DNA of 64,000 nucleotides from Vibrio xiamenensis (GTDB taxonomy: Bacteria > Pseudomonadota > Gammaproteobacteria > Enterobacterales > Vibrionaceae), in assembly GCF_900100015.1 (NCBI RefSeq), contig NZ_FNDD01000020.1, forward strand, positions 1 to 64,000, given 5' to 3'. How positions within the stretch are numbered: position 1 is the stretch's first letter; every line of letters starts with the position of its first letter. The notes under the pieces were generated by a model, which searched no databases, was not told the origin of the DNA, and was given only the letters and a program-made list of their open reading frames with translations. The position numbers and the translations under genes were made by a program. Shown piece by piece: positions 51,597 through 60,226 of the stretch.

Positions 51597-53540
51597 ATGA
51601 CGATATCAGGATTATTGATACAGCTGCTTAACGGTTTAGTAGATGCATCATCGCTATTTTTAGTCGCGTCAGGTCTGTCACTGATTTTTGGCGTGACTCG
51701 AATCATGAATTTTGCCCATGGTTCGTTTTACATGTTAGGCGTATACCTTTCATACACTTTGGTTAGCCATTTTGGCGATTCAGTATTGGGTTTTTGGGGC
51801 TCAGTTTTATTCGCCTCAGTTGCGGTTGCCTTGATTGGCGCACTGATTGAAATGGTGATTTTGCGCCGCGTGTACCGCGCGCCAGAGCTGTTTCAACTGC
51901 TGGCGACGTTCTCACTGGTGCTGATTTTGCAAGATTTGGCGCTGTTTATCTGGGGGCCTGAAGAACTGCTCGGGCCTCGTGCGCCTGGGCTTTCTGGTTC
52001 GGTAGAAATTCTTGGCCGCAGTTTCCCGCAATACAATCTGGTGATGATTGTGATTGGTCCGCTGGTACTGGGTGCGTTGTGGATGCTGCTTAACAAAACC
52101 CGCTGGGGGGTATTGATTCGCGCGGCGACACAAGATCGCGGCATGGTTGCTGCCCTTGGGGTCAATCAAGCTTGGCTATTTACCAGCGTGTTTGCGCTCG
52201 GCTGCTTTCTCGCAGGTCTTGGCGGCGCGCTGCAGGAACCCAAAATGCCCGCCAACTTGGCGCTTGATATGGAGTCGATCGGCACCGCGTTTGTGGTGGT
52301 CGTGGTGGGCGGCATGGGCTCGGTCTCGGGCGCGTTTCTCGCCGCACTCTTGATTGCCGAAATCAAAGCGCTGTGTATTGCACTTGGCACCATTCATCTA
52401 TTTGGCTTTGATTTTCCAATGTCGAAATTAACGCTGGTGGCAGAGTTTTTAGTCATGGCGGTGATTCTCGTGATTCGCCCTTGGGGGCTATTGGGTAAAC
52501 CTCAGGTTGCTGCGCGTAACGATCATAGCTCAGAGTCGCCGCTTCGTGCGGCTACGCCAAGCTACAAGTTTGCATCGATTGCATTAGTGATTGCGCTGAT
52601 GTTGGTGCCGCTGTTTCAAGATGCTTTCCCTTACGCAGAAATCATTCTGGTTGAGATATTTATCGCGGTGCTATTTGCGGCAAGCTTGCACTTTGTGATG
52701 GGCCCGGGGGGCATGCACTCTTTTGGCCACGCCGCCTACTTCGGGCTTGGCGCATATGGCGCGGCGATTTTGGTCGCCACTTGGCAACTTCCTATGGAAG
52801 TGGCACTGATTGTTGGGCCGCTGTTTGCGGTGTTTGGCGCGGTGGTATTTGGCTGGTTCTCGGTGCGCTTAAGCGGCGTTTACTTAGCCATGCTGACCTT
52901 TGCCTTTGCACAAATTGTGTGGTCAATCGTCTATCAATGGGACGATGTCACCGGCGGCAGTAACGGCATTTATGGCGTGTGGCCTTCAGATTGGTTGTCT
53001 TCAAGTACCGCGCTCTACTATTTGACCCTAGCGATCACCATCGTTGGCGTGTTGGTGCTAAGACGAATTTTGTTTGCACCGTTTGGTTTATCGCTGCGCG
53101 CGGCGCGCGATTCATATCTACGCGCAGATGCGATTGGTATCGATGTCAAGCGAGTACAGTGGGTGGCGTTTATCGTTGCAGGCCTATTTGGTGGCATTGC
53201 CGGTGCGATTTACACCTTCTCTAAAGGCGGCATTTCACCTGAAGCCATTGGCGTTGAACGTTCTATTGATGGCTTAGTGATGGTGTTACTTGGCGGCGTA
53301 CAAACCCTGTTTGGGCCGATTGTTGGCGCCACAGTCTTTACTTGGTTACATGATCTGGTGGCACGCGACACCGACTACTGGAAAGCGGTGCTTGGTATGA
53401 TCATCTTGCTGATCGTATTACTGTTTCCTGCCGGCATCGTGGGGACGTTATCGCACCTGTGGCAGTGGGGAAAGCACGCCGAATTCACGGCGCCTAAGCG
53501 CGGCGTGATGATACGCAAATCCAAGGAGGAAGCGCGATGA
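51597..53540 (+). CDS. Fused LivH-LivM-type ABC permease
   Basis: 647 residues. The N-terminal half (about 1-295) is LivH-like (GLIFGVTRIMNFAHGSFYMLG, then GLGGALQEP and VVVVVGGMGSVSGAFLAAL); the C-terminal half (about 310-630) is LivM-like (GPGGMHSFGHAAYFGLGAYG, GLFGGIAGAIYTF, GVQTLFGPIVGATVFT). Usually these are two proteins; here one gene encodes both. It forms the membrane channel with the two ATPases. The last 4 bases overlap the first ATPase gene (ATGA). Confidence 0.92.
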   Translation: MTISGLLIQLLNGLVDASSLFLVASGLSLIFGVTRIMNFAHGSFYMLGVYLSYTLVSHFGDSVLGFWGSVLFASVAVALIGALIEMVILRRVYRAPELFQLLATFSLVLILQDLALFIWGPEELLGPRAPGLSGSVEILGRSFPQYNLVMIVIGPLVLGALWMLLNKTRWGVLIRAATQDRGMVAALGVNQAWLFTSVFALGCFLAGLGGALQEPKMPANLALDMESIGTAFVVVVVGGMGSVSGAFLAALLIAEIKALCIALGTIHLFGFDFPMSKLTLVAEFLVMAVILVIRPWGLLGKPQVAARNDHSSESPLRAATPSYKFASIALVIALMLVPLFQDAFPYAEIILVEIFIAVLFAASLHFVMGPGGMHSFGHAAYFGLGAYGAAILVATWQLPMEVALIVGPLFAVFGAVVFGWFSVRLSGVYLAMLTFAFAQIVWSIVYQWDDVTGGSNGIYGVWPSDWLSSSTALYYLTLAITIVGVLVLRRILFAPFGLSLRAARDSYLRADAIGIDVKRVQWVAFIVAGLFGGIAGAIYTFSKGGISPEAIGVERSIDGLVMVLLGGVQTLFGPIVGATVFTWLHDLVARDTDYWKAVLGMIILLIVLLFPAGIVGTLSHLWQWGKHAEFTAPKRGVMIRKSKEEAR

Positions 53541-54295
53541 GTTTATTGAAAATTGAGTCGATCAGTAAGTCGTTTGGCGGCGTAAAAGCGGTCAATAATG
53601 TGTCGTTTGATCTGCCGCGCGGTCAACTGCTGGCGTTGCTTGGGCCAAATGGCGCTGGCAAATCCACCTGCTTTAATATGCTCAATGGTCAGCTTAAGCC
53701 AGATACAGGTTCCATCAAGCTTGAAGATATTGAACTTGTTGGCATGCACCCGCGCCAAATTTGGAGTGAAGGCGTGGGGCGTACGTTTCAGATCTCGGCC
53801 ACCTTTGGTTCGCTGACTGTGCTGGAAAACATGCAAATGGTGCTGTTGTCTAAGTACAAAAAATTGTTCAGTTGGTGGAAACCCGCGGCGGGGTACTACA
53901 AACAGCAAGCACTGGATTTGCTTGAGCAAGTGGGCATGGCCGATCAAGCTAACCGTGCGTGTAACGAGTTGGCGTATGGCGATGTTAAACGTGTTGAGCT
54001 GGCGATGGCGCTGGCACACGAGCCAAAATTGCTGTTGATGGACGAACCCACTGCAGGCATGGCACCGAAAGAGCGTAATTTGCTGGTGGCATTGGTGAAG
54101 AAGATGGTTATCGAGCGCAATTTGTCGGTACTGTTTACTGAGCACAGTATGGACGTGGTGTTTGAACACGCCGATCGCATGATTGTGTTTGCCAGAGGCG
54201 AACTGATTGCCGACGGAGGCGCCGAAGAAATTCGGAGCGACAGCAAAGTACGTAAAGTCTATTTCGGCAGTGGCAAATCGTTTGAAGTAGCGTGA
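53537..54295 (+). CDS. LivG-type ABC ATPase
   Basis: 252 residues. Walker A GPNGAGKST near residue 38, signature LAYGDVKRVELAMAL, Walker B LLLMDEPTAGM. The signature reads AYGDVKR rather than LSGGQ, as in LivG-type ATPases. It pairs with the next ATPase to drive the fused permease. Overlaps the permease stop by 4 bases. Confidence 0.92.
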   Translation: MSLLKIESISKSFGGVKAVNNVSFDLPRGQLLALLGPNGAGKSTCFNMLNGQLKPDTGSIKLEDIELVGMHPRQIWSEGVGRTFQISATFGSLTVLENMQMVLLSKYKKLFSWWKPAAGYYKQQALDLLEQVGMADQANRACNELAYGDVKRVELAMALAHEPKLLLMDEPTAGMAPKERNLLVALVKKMVIERNLSVLFTEHSMDVVFEHADRMIVFARGELIADGGAEEIRSDSKVRKVYFGSGKSFEVA

Positions 54296-54306
54296 TGGAG
54301 AAAGCT

Positions 54307-55044
54307 ATGCAGCAACAACTACAGCAAGGAACGCAGCAAGAAATTTTAAATGTTAGCGGCTTAAACGCCTTCTATGGCCGTGCGCATATTCTGTTTGACG
54401 TTAATCTCAAGGTTAAACGCGGTGAAGTGGTGGCTTTGATGGGGCGTAACGGCGCTGGTAAATCCACCACTATGAAAGCGATCATGGGCATGCTCAATCG
54501 AACTCAAGGTGAGATTTCATTTGTCGGTGAGGATATTCGTCAAGCTCCGCCGCATACCATCGCCAAAATGGGCATGGGGTTTGTGCCAGAAGATCGGCGC
54601 ATCTTCACCGACTTAACCGTATTGGAAAATCTCGAGGTGGGCATGCAGCCGCCTCGTGAAGGTGCGCCGCACTGGACTGCGCAAAAGCTGTTTGAGCTGT
54701 TTCCCAATCTTGGGGAGATGCCAAACCGCCCCGGCGGGCAAATGAGCGGCGGCGAGCAGCAGATGCTCACCGTGTCACGCACCCTGATGGGGAATCCGTA
54801 TTTGGTGTTGCTTGATGAGCCATCGGAAGGGGTTGCGCCAGTCATCGTTGAGCAGATGGCGGAAATGATCATCGAACTGAAAAAGCAAGGGCTGACGATT
54901 CTGCTCTCGGAGCAAAATTTGCAGTTTGCCGATCTGGTATGCGACCGCGCCTATGTACTTGAGAACGGTCATATTCGCTTTGAAGGCAGTATGGAAGAGC
55001 TCTCAGCCAATGACGAAGTCAGGCGTAATTATCTTTCGGTCTAA
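54307..55044 (+). CDS. LivF-type ABC ATPase
   Basis: 245 residues from ATG 54307, where GGAG lies 6 bases upstream; GTG 54292 and ATG 54295 are alternatives. Walker A GRNGAGKST, signature MSGGEQQML, Walker B LLDEPSEG. LivF-type partner ATPase of the transporter. A terminator follows. Confidence 0.9.
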   Translation: MQQQLQQGTQQEILNVSGLNAFYGRAHILFDVNLKVKRGEVVALMGRNGAGKSTTMKAIMGMLNRTQGEISFVGEDIRQAPPHTIAKMGMGFVPEDRRIFTDLTVLENLEVGMQPPREGAPHWTAQKLFELFPNLGEMPNRPGGQMSGGEQQMLTVSRTLMGNPYLVLLDEPSEGVAPVIVEQMAEMIIELKKQGLTILLSEQNLQFADLVCDRAYVLENGHIRFEGSMEELSANDEVRRNYLSV

Positions 55045-55075
55045 AGGTTGCTTAGCGTTGAAATGCAGATAGCGA

Positions 55076-55107
55076 AACGGCTTAACGCTAAGTTAAGCCG
55101 TTTTTTT
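55076..55107 (+). terminator. Terminator of the ABC transporter operon
   Basis: AACGGCTTAAC pairs with GTTAAGCCGTT around GCTA, followed by seven T. Confidence 0.9.
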
Positions 55108-55134
55108 ATCATGCAAATAGCGAATTCGAGATAC

Positions 55135-55158
55135 AAAAAAGCGGCGCTTAACGCCGCT
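55135..55158 (-). terminator. Terminator of nicX (minus strand)
   Basis: AGCGGC pairs with GCCGCT. Six A on the left give a T-run on the minus strand, 20 bp beyond the nicX stop. Confidence 0.85.
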
Positions 55159-55176
55159 GGATTGTTTGGCCAGCAC

Positions 55177-56229
55177 TTAGCCAATGGATTCTGGTGGGTA
55201 CACCACATTGCCGTTATCGACCACCACAATTTCATCATCCAGAGTAATGGTGCAATTGCGCAGTGGAATGTCCATGTGGCAAGGCGTTTTGCGTGTGCCG
55301 CCCACTTCGGTATTTGGCCCGGTTGAGAATAGGAAGTTACCGTCAAACGCGCGGGCGTCCATACACATACCATCGTTTTTATCGTGTAGGCCCATTGCGG
55401 TCCACTGAGCACGAGGTTGCAAACCCCAGCCGACATGAGAAATGCCGTACACTTCAGGATCGTCAAAATAGCGCATGTAATCGGCGAGATATTGTGCCTC
55501 AAAGCCGCCAGAGATATCGGTAATAAAGCCGTTATCTATGGTGAGGATAATTTGTTCGCGGCAGTAGTTTTTAAATGGCAGCAGAATATCGCCAACATCG
55601 ATGACGATTTTACCATTCGCGCTGCCTTCATTTGGCCAGCTAAACAAAAAGCCGCTTGGCCAGTGGTCCCAGCGTCCTGGTTCGTCAGCAAAACCGTATT
55701 CGGTGACCGTCGGGTATTGGCCAAGTTCCATGGTAATGTCGCTGCCTGATGGCGAAGTGACACGCATTTTCTTCGCCCCTTGCAAAACTTTTTGCGCCGC
55801 GACCACGCGCGCTTTGTCTTCTAAGGTCGGCAGAATGCGAGCAAGCACTTCCGGCGGTTCGACGGCGAGTAGAATACGCGTACCGGTTTTTAAGATCTGC
55901 TCTTGCTCGGGTGAGTGCAGTAGCATCATGGTATCAACAATCAAATCCGCCGCTTCAAGCGCAATTTGCGCAGCTTTGTTACCCGTCAGCGGCGTATCGC
56001 CACAATAGGCGGTCATATCATTGCCCATCGCTTTGGGCATGTTCAGTGCGGGCAGTTCAACGCCATACACTTTGGCACCAAGGCGCTGCGCTGCGCTAAA
56101 GGCAGCGTCGACAATTCGCTGGTTGGAGTAATGACTTTTCAAAATCGCCACACTTTCGCTGCTGGTGACTTTGGATAGGGTAAGTACCTGTTCAAACATT
56201 TCCACTAATTGGCTATCGCTTACGGCCAT
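55177..56229 (-). CDS. nicX: 2,5-dihydroxypyridine 5,6-dioxygenase NicX
   Basis: 350 residues, the same length as P. putida NicX. The iron ligands known there (H265, H318 and D320) fall at identical positions: H265 in GISHVGWG and H318-x-D320 in CHMDIPLRN. It cleaves the 2,5-dihydroxypyridine ring to N-formylmaleamate in the cytoplasm with Fe(II) and O2. The fold is that of M29-like aminopeptidases, so automatic annotation may call it a leucyl aminopeptidase. AAGGAG precedes the ATG. It is divergent from nicC across a 245-bp gap rich in palindromes. Confidence 0.95.
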   Translation of the reverse strand: MAVSDSQLVEMFEQVLTLSKVTSSESVAILKSHYSNQRIVDAAFSAAQRLGAKVYGVELPALNMPKAMGNDMTAYCGDTPLTGNKAAQIALEAADLIVDTMMLLHSPEQEQILKTGTRILLAVEPPEVLARILPTLEDKARVVAAQKVLQGAKKMRVTSPSGSDITMELGQYPTVTEYGFADEPGRWDHWPSGFLFSWPNEGSANGKIVIDVGDILLPFKNYCREQIILTIDNGFITDISGGFEAQYLADYMRYFDDPEVYGISHVGWGLQPRAQWTAMGLHDKNDGMCMDARAFDGNFLFSTGPNTEVGGTRKTPCHMDIPLRNCTITLDDEIVVVDNGNVVYPPESIG

Positions 56230-56296
56230 AATTTATCTCCTTGTGAATGATTTAAGCCCTATTAAAGTGCAGCGAGCATTTAAATGGGTATTTATG

Positions 56297-56306
56297 GTGC
56301 ATGCAC
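56297..56306. promoter_or_regulatory. GTGCATGCAC palindrome in the nicX-nicC gap
   Basis: A perfect 10-bp palindrome of the GTGCA family, 68 bp upstream of the nicX start. A further GTGCA half-site lies at about 56267. Confidence 0.5.
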
Positions 56307-56332
56307 TATATTGAAATTTAACCTCAAGTAAC

Positions 56333-56348
56333 AAAAAGTGCACTTTTT
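56333..56348. promoter_or_regulatory. AAAAAGTGCACTTTTT palindrome in the nicX-nicC gap
   Basis: A perfect 16-bp palindrome built on GTGCAC, 104 bp upstream of nicX and 127 bp upstream of nicC. TGCACTTTTTT before the ABC operon (50105) matches one half. Confidence 0.6.
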
Positions 56349-56423
56349 ACTGAAGTAACTGGTTATTTAGCAACTTTCGCGCCATGAAAAAATTTAAAAA
56401 TTAACATTTACAACAATAATAAA

Positions 56424-56437
56424 TAACGTATACATTA
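56424..56437 (+). promoter_or_regulatory. TAACGTATACATTA dyad before nicC
   Basis: Matches the dyad before the MarR gene (TAATGTACACATTA) in 12 of 14 positions and lies 38 bp upstream of the nicC start, where a repressor would block transcription. Confidence 0.6.
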
Positions 56438-56474
56438 TAAATTCACTTCTCGATACGATTGAAAGGATGCAACG

Positions 56475-57632
56475 ATGAAAGACAAAAAAACCTTCGCAGT
56501 GATTGGTGCTGGCCTTGGTGGCGCCGCGGTCGCGGTATTACTGAAACAAGCAGGATTTGACGTGACGGTATACGAGCGTGCTCCGCATTTTTCACGCCTA
56601 GGCGCGGGTATTCATATGGGGCCAAACGTGATGAAGATTTTCCGCAAAATGGGCATCGAAGAAAAAGTCAGCATCATGTCTTCGCACCCGGATTTCTGGT
56701 TTAGCCGCGATGGCTTGACTGGCGATTACTTGTCACGTATTCCACTTGGCGATTTTGCGCTTAAAGAATACGGCGCGGCTTATGTAACCATACACCGTGG
56801 CGACCTGCACGAAGTGATCTTGTCACCTTTAGACGAAAAGGATGTCGTGTTTGGTAAGCATCTTGAAGAAATTGAAGATACCGGTGATGAAGTGCTGATG
56901 AAGTTTGCTGACGGCACTCACGCCAAAGCGGATTTCGTGATTGGCGCCGATGGCATTAACTCAATGGTGCGCGAAAACTTACTGGGCAAAGAAAAACCGA
57001 CCTACAGCGGCTGGGTGGCTCACCGCGCGTTAATTACTGGCGAGCAATTGGCAAAATACCAGCACAACTTTGAAGACTGTGTGAAATGGTGGACGGAAGA
57101 TCGCCACATGATGGTGTATTTCACCACCGGACGCCGCGATGAATACTACTACGTAACAGGCGTTCCTGATCCAGATTGGAACAGCGACGCGCCATTTGTC
57201 GACAGCAGTAAAGAAGAGATGAAAGAAGCGTTTGTTGGCTATCACGATACCGTACAAGCTCTGATTGATGCCACGACATCGGTGACCAAATGGCCTCTGA
57301 AGAATCGCAGCCCGTTGCCATTATGGCGTCGTAACCGCATGGTGCTGCTTGGCGATGCATGTCACCCAATGAAACCGCACATGGCGCAAGGCGGTGCTAT
57401 GGCGATTGAAGATGCAGCAATGCTAGTGCGTTGTATTGAAGAAGTCGGCACCAGCGACTATCAAACCGCATTTGAGCTATACGAAGCTAACCGTAAGGAT
57501 CGTGCAACTCGCGTGCAAGCGAACTCCAATGCCAACACTTGGCTTTACACCCAAGAAGATCCGGCTTGGTGCTTTGGTTACGACTTGTATGCCGAGCCAC
57601 TCAAAGACTTGGTTAAGAAGGAGTTGGCATGA
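56475..57632 (+). CDS. nicC: 6-hydroxynicotinate 3-monooxygenase NicC
   Basis: 385 residues. The FAD dinucleotide motif GAGLGGAAVAVLL at residues 11-23, the DG fold VIGADGINS and the GD motif LGDACHPMKPHMAQGG are all present; His47 (LGAGIHMGPN) matches the active-site His47 of P. putida NicC. It decarboxylates and hydroxylates 6-hydroxynicotinate to 2,5-dihydroxypyridine with NADH and O2. AAGGATG precedes the start. It heads the nicC-D-E-F operon and overlaps nicD by 4 bases. Confidence 0.94.
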   Translation: MKDKKTFAVIGAGLGGAAVAVLLKQAGFDVTVYERAPHFSRLGAGIHMGPNVMKIFRKMGIEEKVSIMSSHPDFWFSRDGLTGDYLSRIPLGDFALKEYGAAYVTIHRGDLHEVILSPLDEKDVVFGKHLEEIEDTGDEVLMKFADGTHAKADFVIGADGINSMVRENLLGKEKPTYSGWVAHRALITGEQLAKYQHNFEDCVKWWTEDRHMMVYFTTGRRDEYYYVTGVPDPDWNSDAPFVDSSKEEMKEAFVGYHDTVQALIDATTSVTKWPLKNRSPLPLWRRNRMVLLGDACHPMKPHMAQGGAMAIEDAAMLVRCIEEVGTSDYQTAFELYEANRKDRATRVQANSNANTWLYTQEDPAWCFGYDLYAEPLKDLVKKELA

Positions 57633-58447
57633 GCAATTTTCTCTATGGGGCTCAGGTCAATGCCAATGGTATCCGCCAGCACTATTTGCGCTACGCCAAG
57701 CCACAAACGGGAAACAATCAGCAGCAGTTGCTGCTGATCCCTGGTATTACAAGCCCTGCGGTCACTTGGGGTTTTGTTGCCGAGCGCTTAGCTGAGCATT
57801 TTGATACCTATGTATTGGATGTGCGCGGGCGCGGTCTATCGCAAACCGGCCCAGAGCTTAACTACGATGCTGACAGCTGCGCCGATGACATTGTCGAACT
57901 TGCCAAAGCGCTCGAGCTTGAGGATTTTGTGATCCTTGGTCACTCAATGGGCGCACGCTTTATCACTCGCGCTTTGGCGCGCGGCTTAACCGGAGTGAGT
58001 CAAGCGGTATTGGTCGACCCGCCAGTGTCCGGGCCAAATCGCCGCGCTTATCCCAGCAAATTACCGTGGTATGTGGACTCGATTCGTCAATCGAATATCG
58101 GTATGAGCGCGGAAGATATGTTGGCGTTTTGTCCGACTTGGACGCTTGAGCAGCGCCAACTGAGAGCGCAGTGGCTACATACCTGTTACGAACCGGCAAT
58201 TGTCAAAGCGTTTAATGATTTTCATGATGATGATTTCCATCAAGATTTGCCGAAAGTCACCGTACCGAGCGTGTTGATGGTGGCGGGCAAGGGCGGCGTG
58301 ATTGAGCCAAGCGATGAAAGTGAAATTGCAGAGCTGATGCCAAACGTCACCTTATGCCATGTGGAAAACGCCGGGCATATGATCCCTTGGGATGACTTTG
58401 ATGGCTTTTTTGCAGCGCTTAATGAAACGCAAGTGATTCCTCAATAA
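57629..58447 (+). CDS. nicD: N-formylmaleamate deformylase NicD
   Basis: 272 residues, an alpha/beta-hydrolase with nucleophile elbow GHSMGAR, the HGL-like loop LLIPGITSPAVTWGF and the catalytic His in ENAGHMIPWD. NicD removes the formyl group from N-formylmaleamate to give maleamate and formate. The position between nicC and nicE fixes the assignment, since the fold alone would not. Confidence 0.92.
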   Translation: MSNFLYGAQVNANGIRQHYLRYAKPQTGNNQQQLLLIPGITSPAVTWGFVAERLAEHFDTYVLDVRGRGLSQTGPELNYDADSCADDIVELAKALELEDFVILGHSMGARFITRALARGLTGVSQAVLVDPPVSGPNRRAYPSKLPWYVDSIRQSNIGMSAEDMLAFCPTWTLEQRQLRAQWLHTCYEPAIVKAFNDFHDDDFHQDLPKVTVPSVLMVAGKGGVIEPSDESEIAELMPNVTLCHVENAGHMIPWDDFDGFFAALNETQVIPQ

Positions 58448-58467
58448 TCGGTGAAGACGAGGACATT

Positions 58468-59220
58468 ATGACCATTTATCGAATCGGCCAAATTGTGCCA
58501 AGTTCGAACACCACCATGGAAACCGAAATTCCAGCGATGTTGATGGCAAGACAAGCCCGGTATCCAAACGAACAATTTACCTTTCATTCCAGCCGCATGC
58601 GGATGAAAAAAGTGGTCAAAGAGGAGCTCGCGGCGATGGATGCCGAGTCCGATCGCTGTGCGCTAGAACTGAGTGATGCGCGAGTGGATGTGCTGGGTTA
58701 CGCCTGTTTGGTGGCCATCATGGCGATGGGCACTGGTTATCATCGTCAATCTGAACAGCGGTTAACTGCGCACACTCAGCAAAACGGTGCGAATGCACCG
58801 GTATTAACCAGCGCCGGCGCGTTGGTGGACGCACTGAGTATCATGAAAGCCAAACGCATTGCGCTGGTGGCCCCTTACATGAAGCCACTGACGAATTTGG
58901 TGGTGGATTATATTGCCAGCGAAGGGTTTGACGTGATTGATCATATCGCGCTGGAAATTCCCGATAACCTTGAAGTTGGGCGCCATGATGTGAACAAATT
59001 GCCGGATATTGTCGCCGGGCTTAATTATCAAGATGCGGATGTGATTGTACTGTCGGCGTGTGTACAGATGCCATCACTTGGGGCGATTGCCAAGGTCGAA
59101 GCGCTAACAGGCAAACCCGTAGTGACCGCAGCAGTTGCCACTACTTATGCCATGCTCAAGGCGCTGGGCCTTGAGCCTGTTGTGCCTGGCGCTGGCGCTC
59201 TGCTATCGGGTGCCTATTAG
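58468..59220 (+). CDS. nicE: Maleate isomerase NicE
   Basis: 250 residues of the Asp/Glu-racemase superfamily. The two catalytic cysteines are C80 (LGYACLVAI) and C198 (LSACVQMPS), matching C82 and C200 in P. putida NicE. It isomerises maleate to fumarate, the last step, feeding the TCA cycle. Confidence 0.94.
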   Translation: MTIYRIGQIVPSSNTTMETEIPAMLMARQARYPNEQFTFHSSRMRMKKVVKEELAAMDAESDRCALELSDARVDVLGYACLVAIMAMGTGYHRQSEQRLTAHTQQNGANAPVLTSAGALVDALSIMKAKRIALVAPYMKPLTNLVVDYIASEGFDVIDHIALEIPDNLEVGRHDVNKLPDIVAGLNYQDADVIVLSACVQMPSLGAIAKVEALTGKPVVTAAVATTYAMLKALGLEPVVPGAGALLSGAY

Positions 59221-59253
59221 TTTGCCCCGAGCGACTTGTAAAAGGAAAAAATC

Positions 59254-59883
59254 ATGAGCGAAAATTTGCACGCTAACTACCAAGGAGTGTGGGATTCACG
59301 TATCGGTTTTGGCGACAAAGCGGCGCTAATTAGCATCGATTTTATGCAAGGCTACACCGATAAAGCCTCGTCGCTGTTTGCTCAAGGCGTGGTTGATGCG
59401 GTTGAAGCCTCGCCGCAACTACTTAAAGCTGCGCGTGAAACTGGCATTCCGGTGATTCATACCAATATTTTGTACCACGAGAGCTTCATCGATGGTGGCG
59501 TATGGCTTAAAAAAGCGCCGGTGATGAAAGCCATGGTGGCGGGTAATCCGTTTGCTGAGTTTTGCCCACAAGTGGCGCCGCAAAAGGGCGAATTGGTATT
59601 AACCAAGCAATACGCCAGTGCGTTTTTTGGTACTAGCCTTGCGAGCACACTACACACCCTCGGGGTGGATACGGTGATTATTATTGGCTGTTCAACCAGC
59701 GGCTGCATTCGCGCCTCGGCAGTTGACGCCATGCAACACGGCTTTCGCAGCATAGTGGTCCGCGAGTGCGTCGGCGATCGCCATCCCGAGCCGCACGAAG
59801 CCAACTTGTTTGATATCGACAGCAAGTATGGCGATGTGGTGAGTAAAGCGCAGGTCATCGATTACCTGCAAAGCCAAAACTGA
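59254..59883 (+). CDS. nicF: Maleamate amidohydrolase NicF
   Basis: 209 residues of the isochorismatase-like cysteine hydrolase family. The catalytic triad is D29 (ISIDFMQGY), K118 (VLTKQYASAF) and C151 (CSTSGCIRASA). It deaminates maleamate to maleate and ammonia. Gene order here is nicC-D-E-F. AAAAGGAAA precedes the start. Confidence 0.94.
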   Translation: MSENLHANYQGVWDSRIGFGDKAALISIDFMQGYTDKASSLFAQGVVDAVEASPQLLKAARETGIPVIHTNILYHESFIDGGVWLKKAPVMKAMVAGNPFAEFCPQVAPQKGELVLTKQYASAFFGTSLASTLHTLGVDTVIIIGCSTSGCIRASAVDAMQHGFRSIVVRECVGDRHPEPHEANLFDIDSKYGDVVSKAQVIDYLQSQN

Positions 59884-59927
59884 TGTATTTCTAGTTCTTT
59901 CCTGTGTTTTAGATTCCTTTGCTTAAG

Positions 59928-59968
59928 GGGCTCGCTAAATTCTAACCAATTTAGTGAGCTTTTTTTTA
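59928..59968 (+). terminator. Terminator of the nicCDEF operon
   Basis: GGCTCGCTAAATT pairs with AATTTAGTGAGCT around a short loop, followed by eight T. Confidence 0.9.
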
Positions 59969-60226
59969 TCTGCTATTCCCCAAGTCTAGCGACCTGTTCC
60001 GATACGGCATATGGCGAACTCATTGCACCTGAGGAGCGAGTGCATTATTCTCAACTTTCGGTGCATGACGAATTTCATTGCACATATTAATGTGCAGTTG
60101 GTCAAATAAGGTGGATGCATCAAGGAGACGGGGAGCACGGCGAATATCACGTCTTAGCCCTTGAATCCCAATTTTTCATTGACGCCTCAGCGCGTTAACT
60201 TTTCGAATGTTTAAGGATAACTAATC
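59969..60226 (+). promoter_or_regulatory. Promoter region of the M17 peptidase gene with clustered GTGCA/TGCAC motifs
   Basis: Within the 343-bp gap, TGCACATATTAATGTGCA (60079-60096) is a perfect 7-4-7 dyad. Additional ATTGCAC (60022), GTGCAT (60040) and GTGCAT (60061) half-sites sit within 75 bp. Several regulator sites of one type are likely. The same GTGCA core is in the nicX-nicC gap. Confidence 0.55.

Noticed and set aside
55177..56229. Leucyl aminopeptidase (M29-type) annotation for this gene
   Set aside because: The iron ligands at H265, H318 and D320 and the nic context identify NicX; the peptidase fold is only ancestral.
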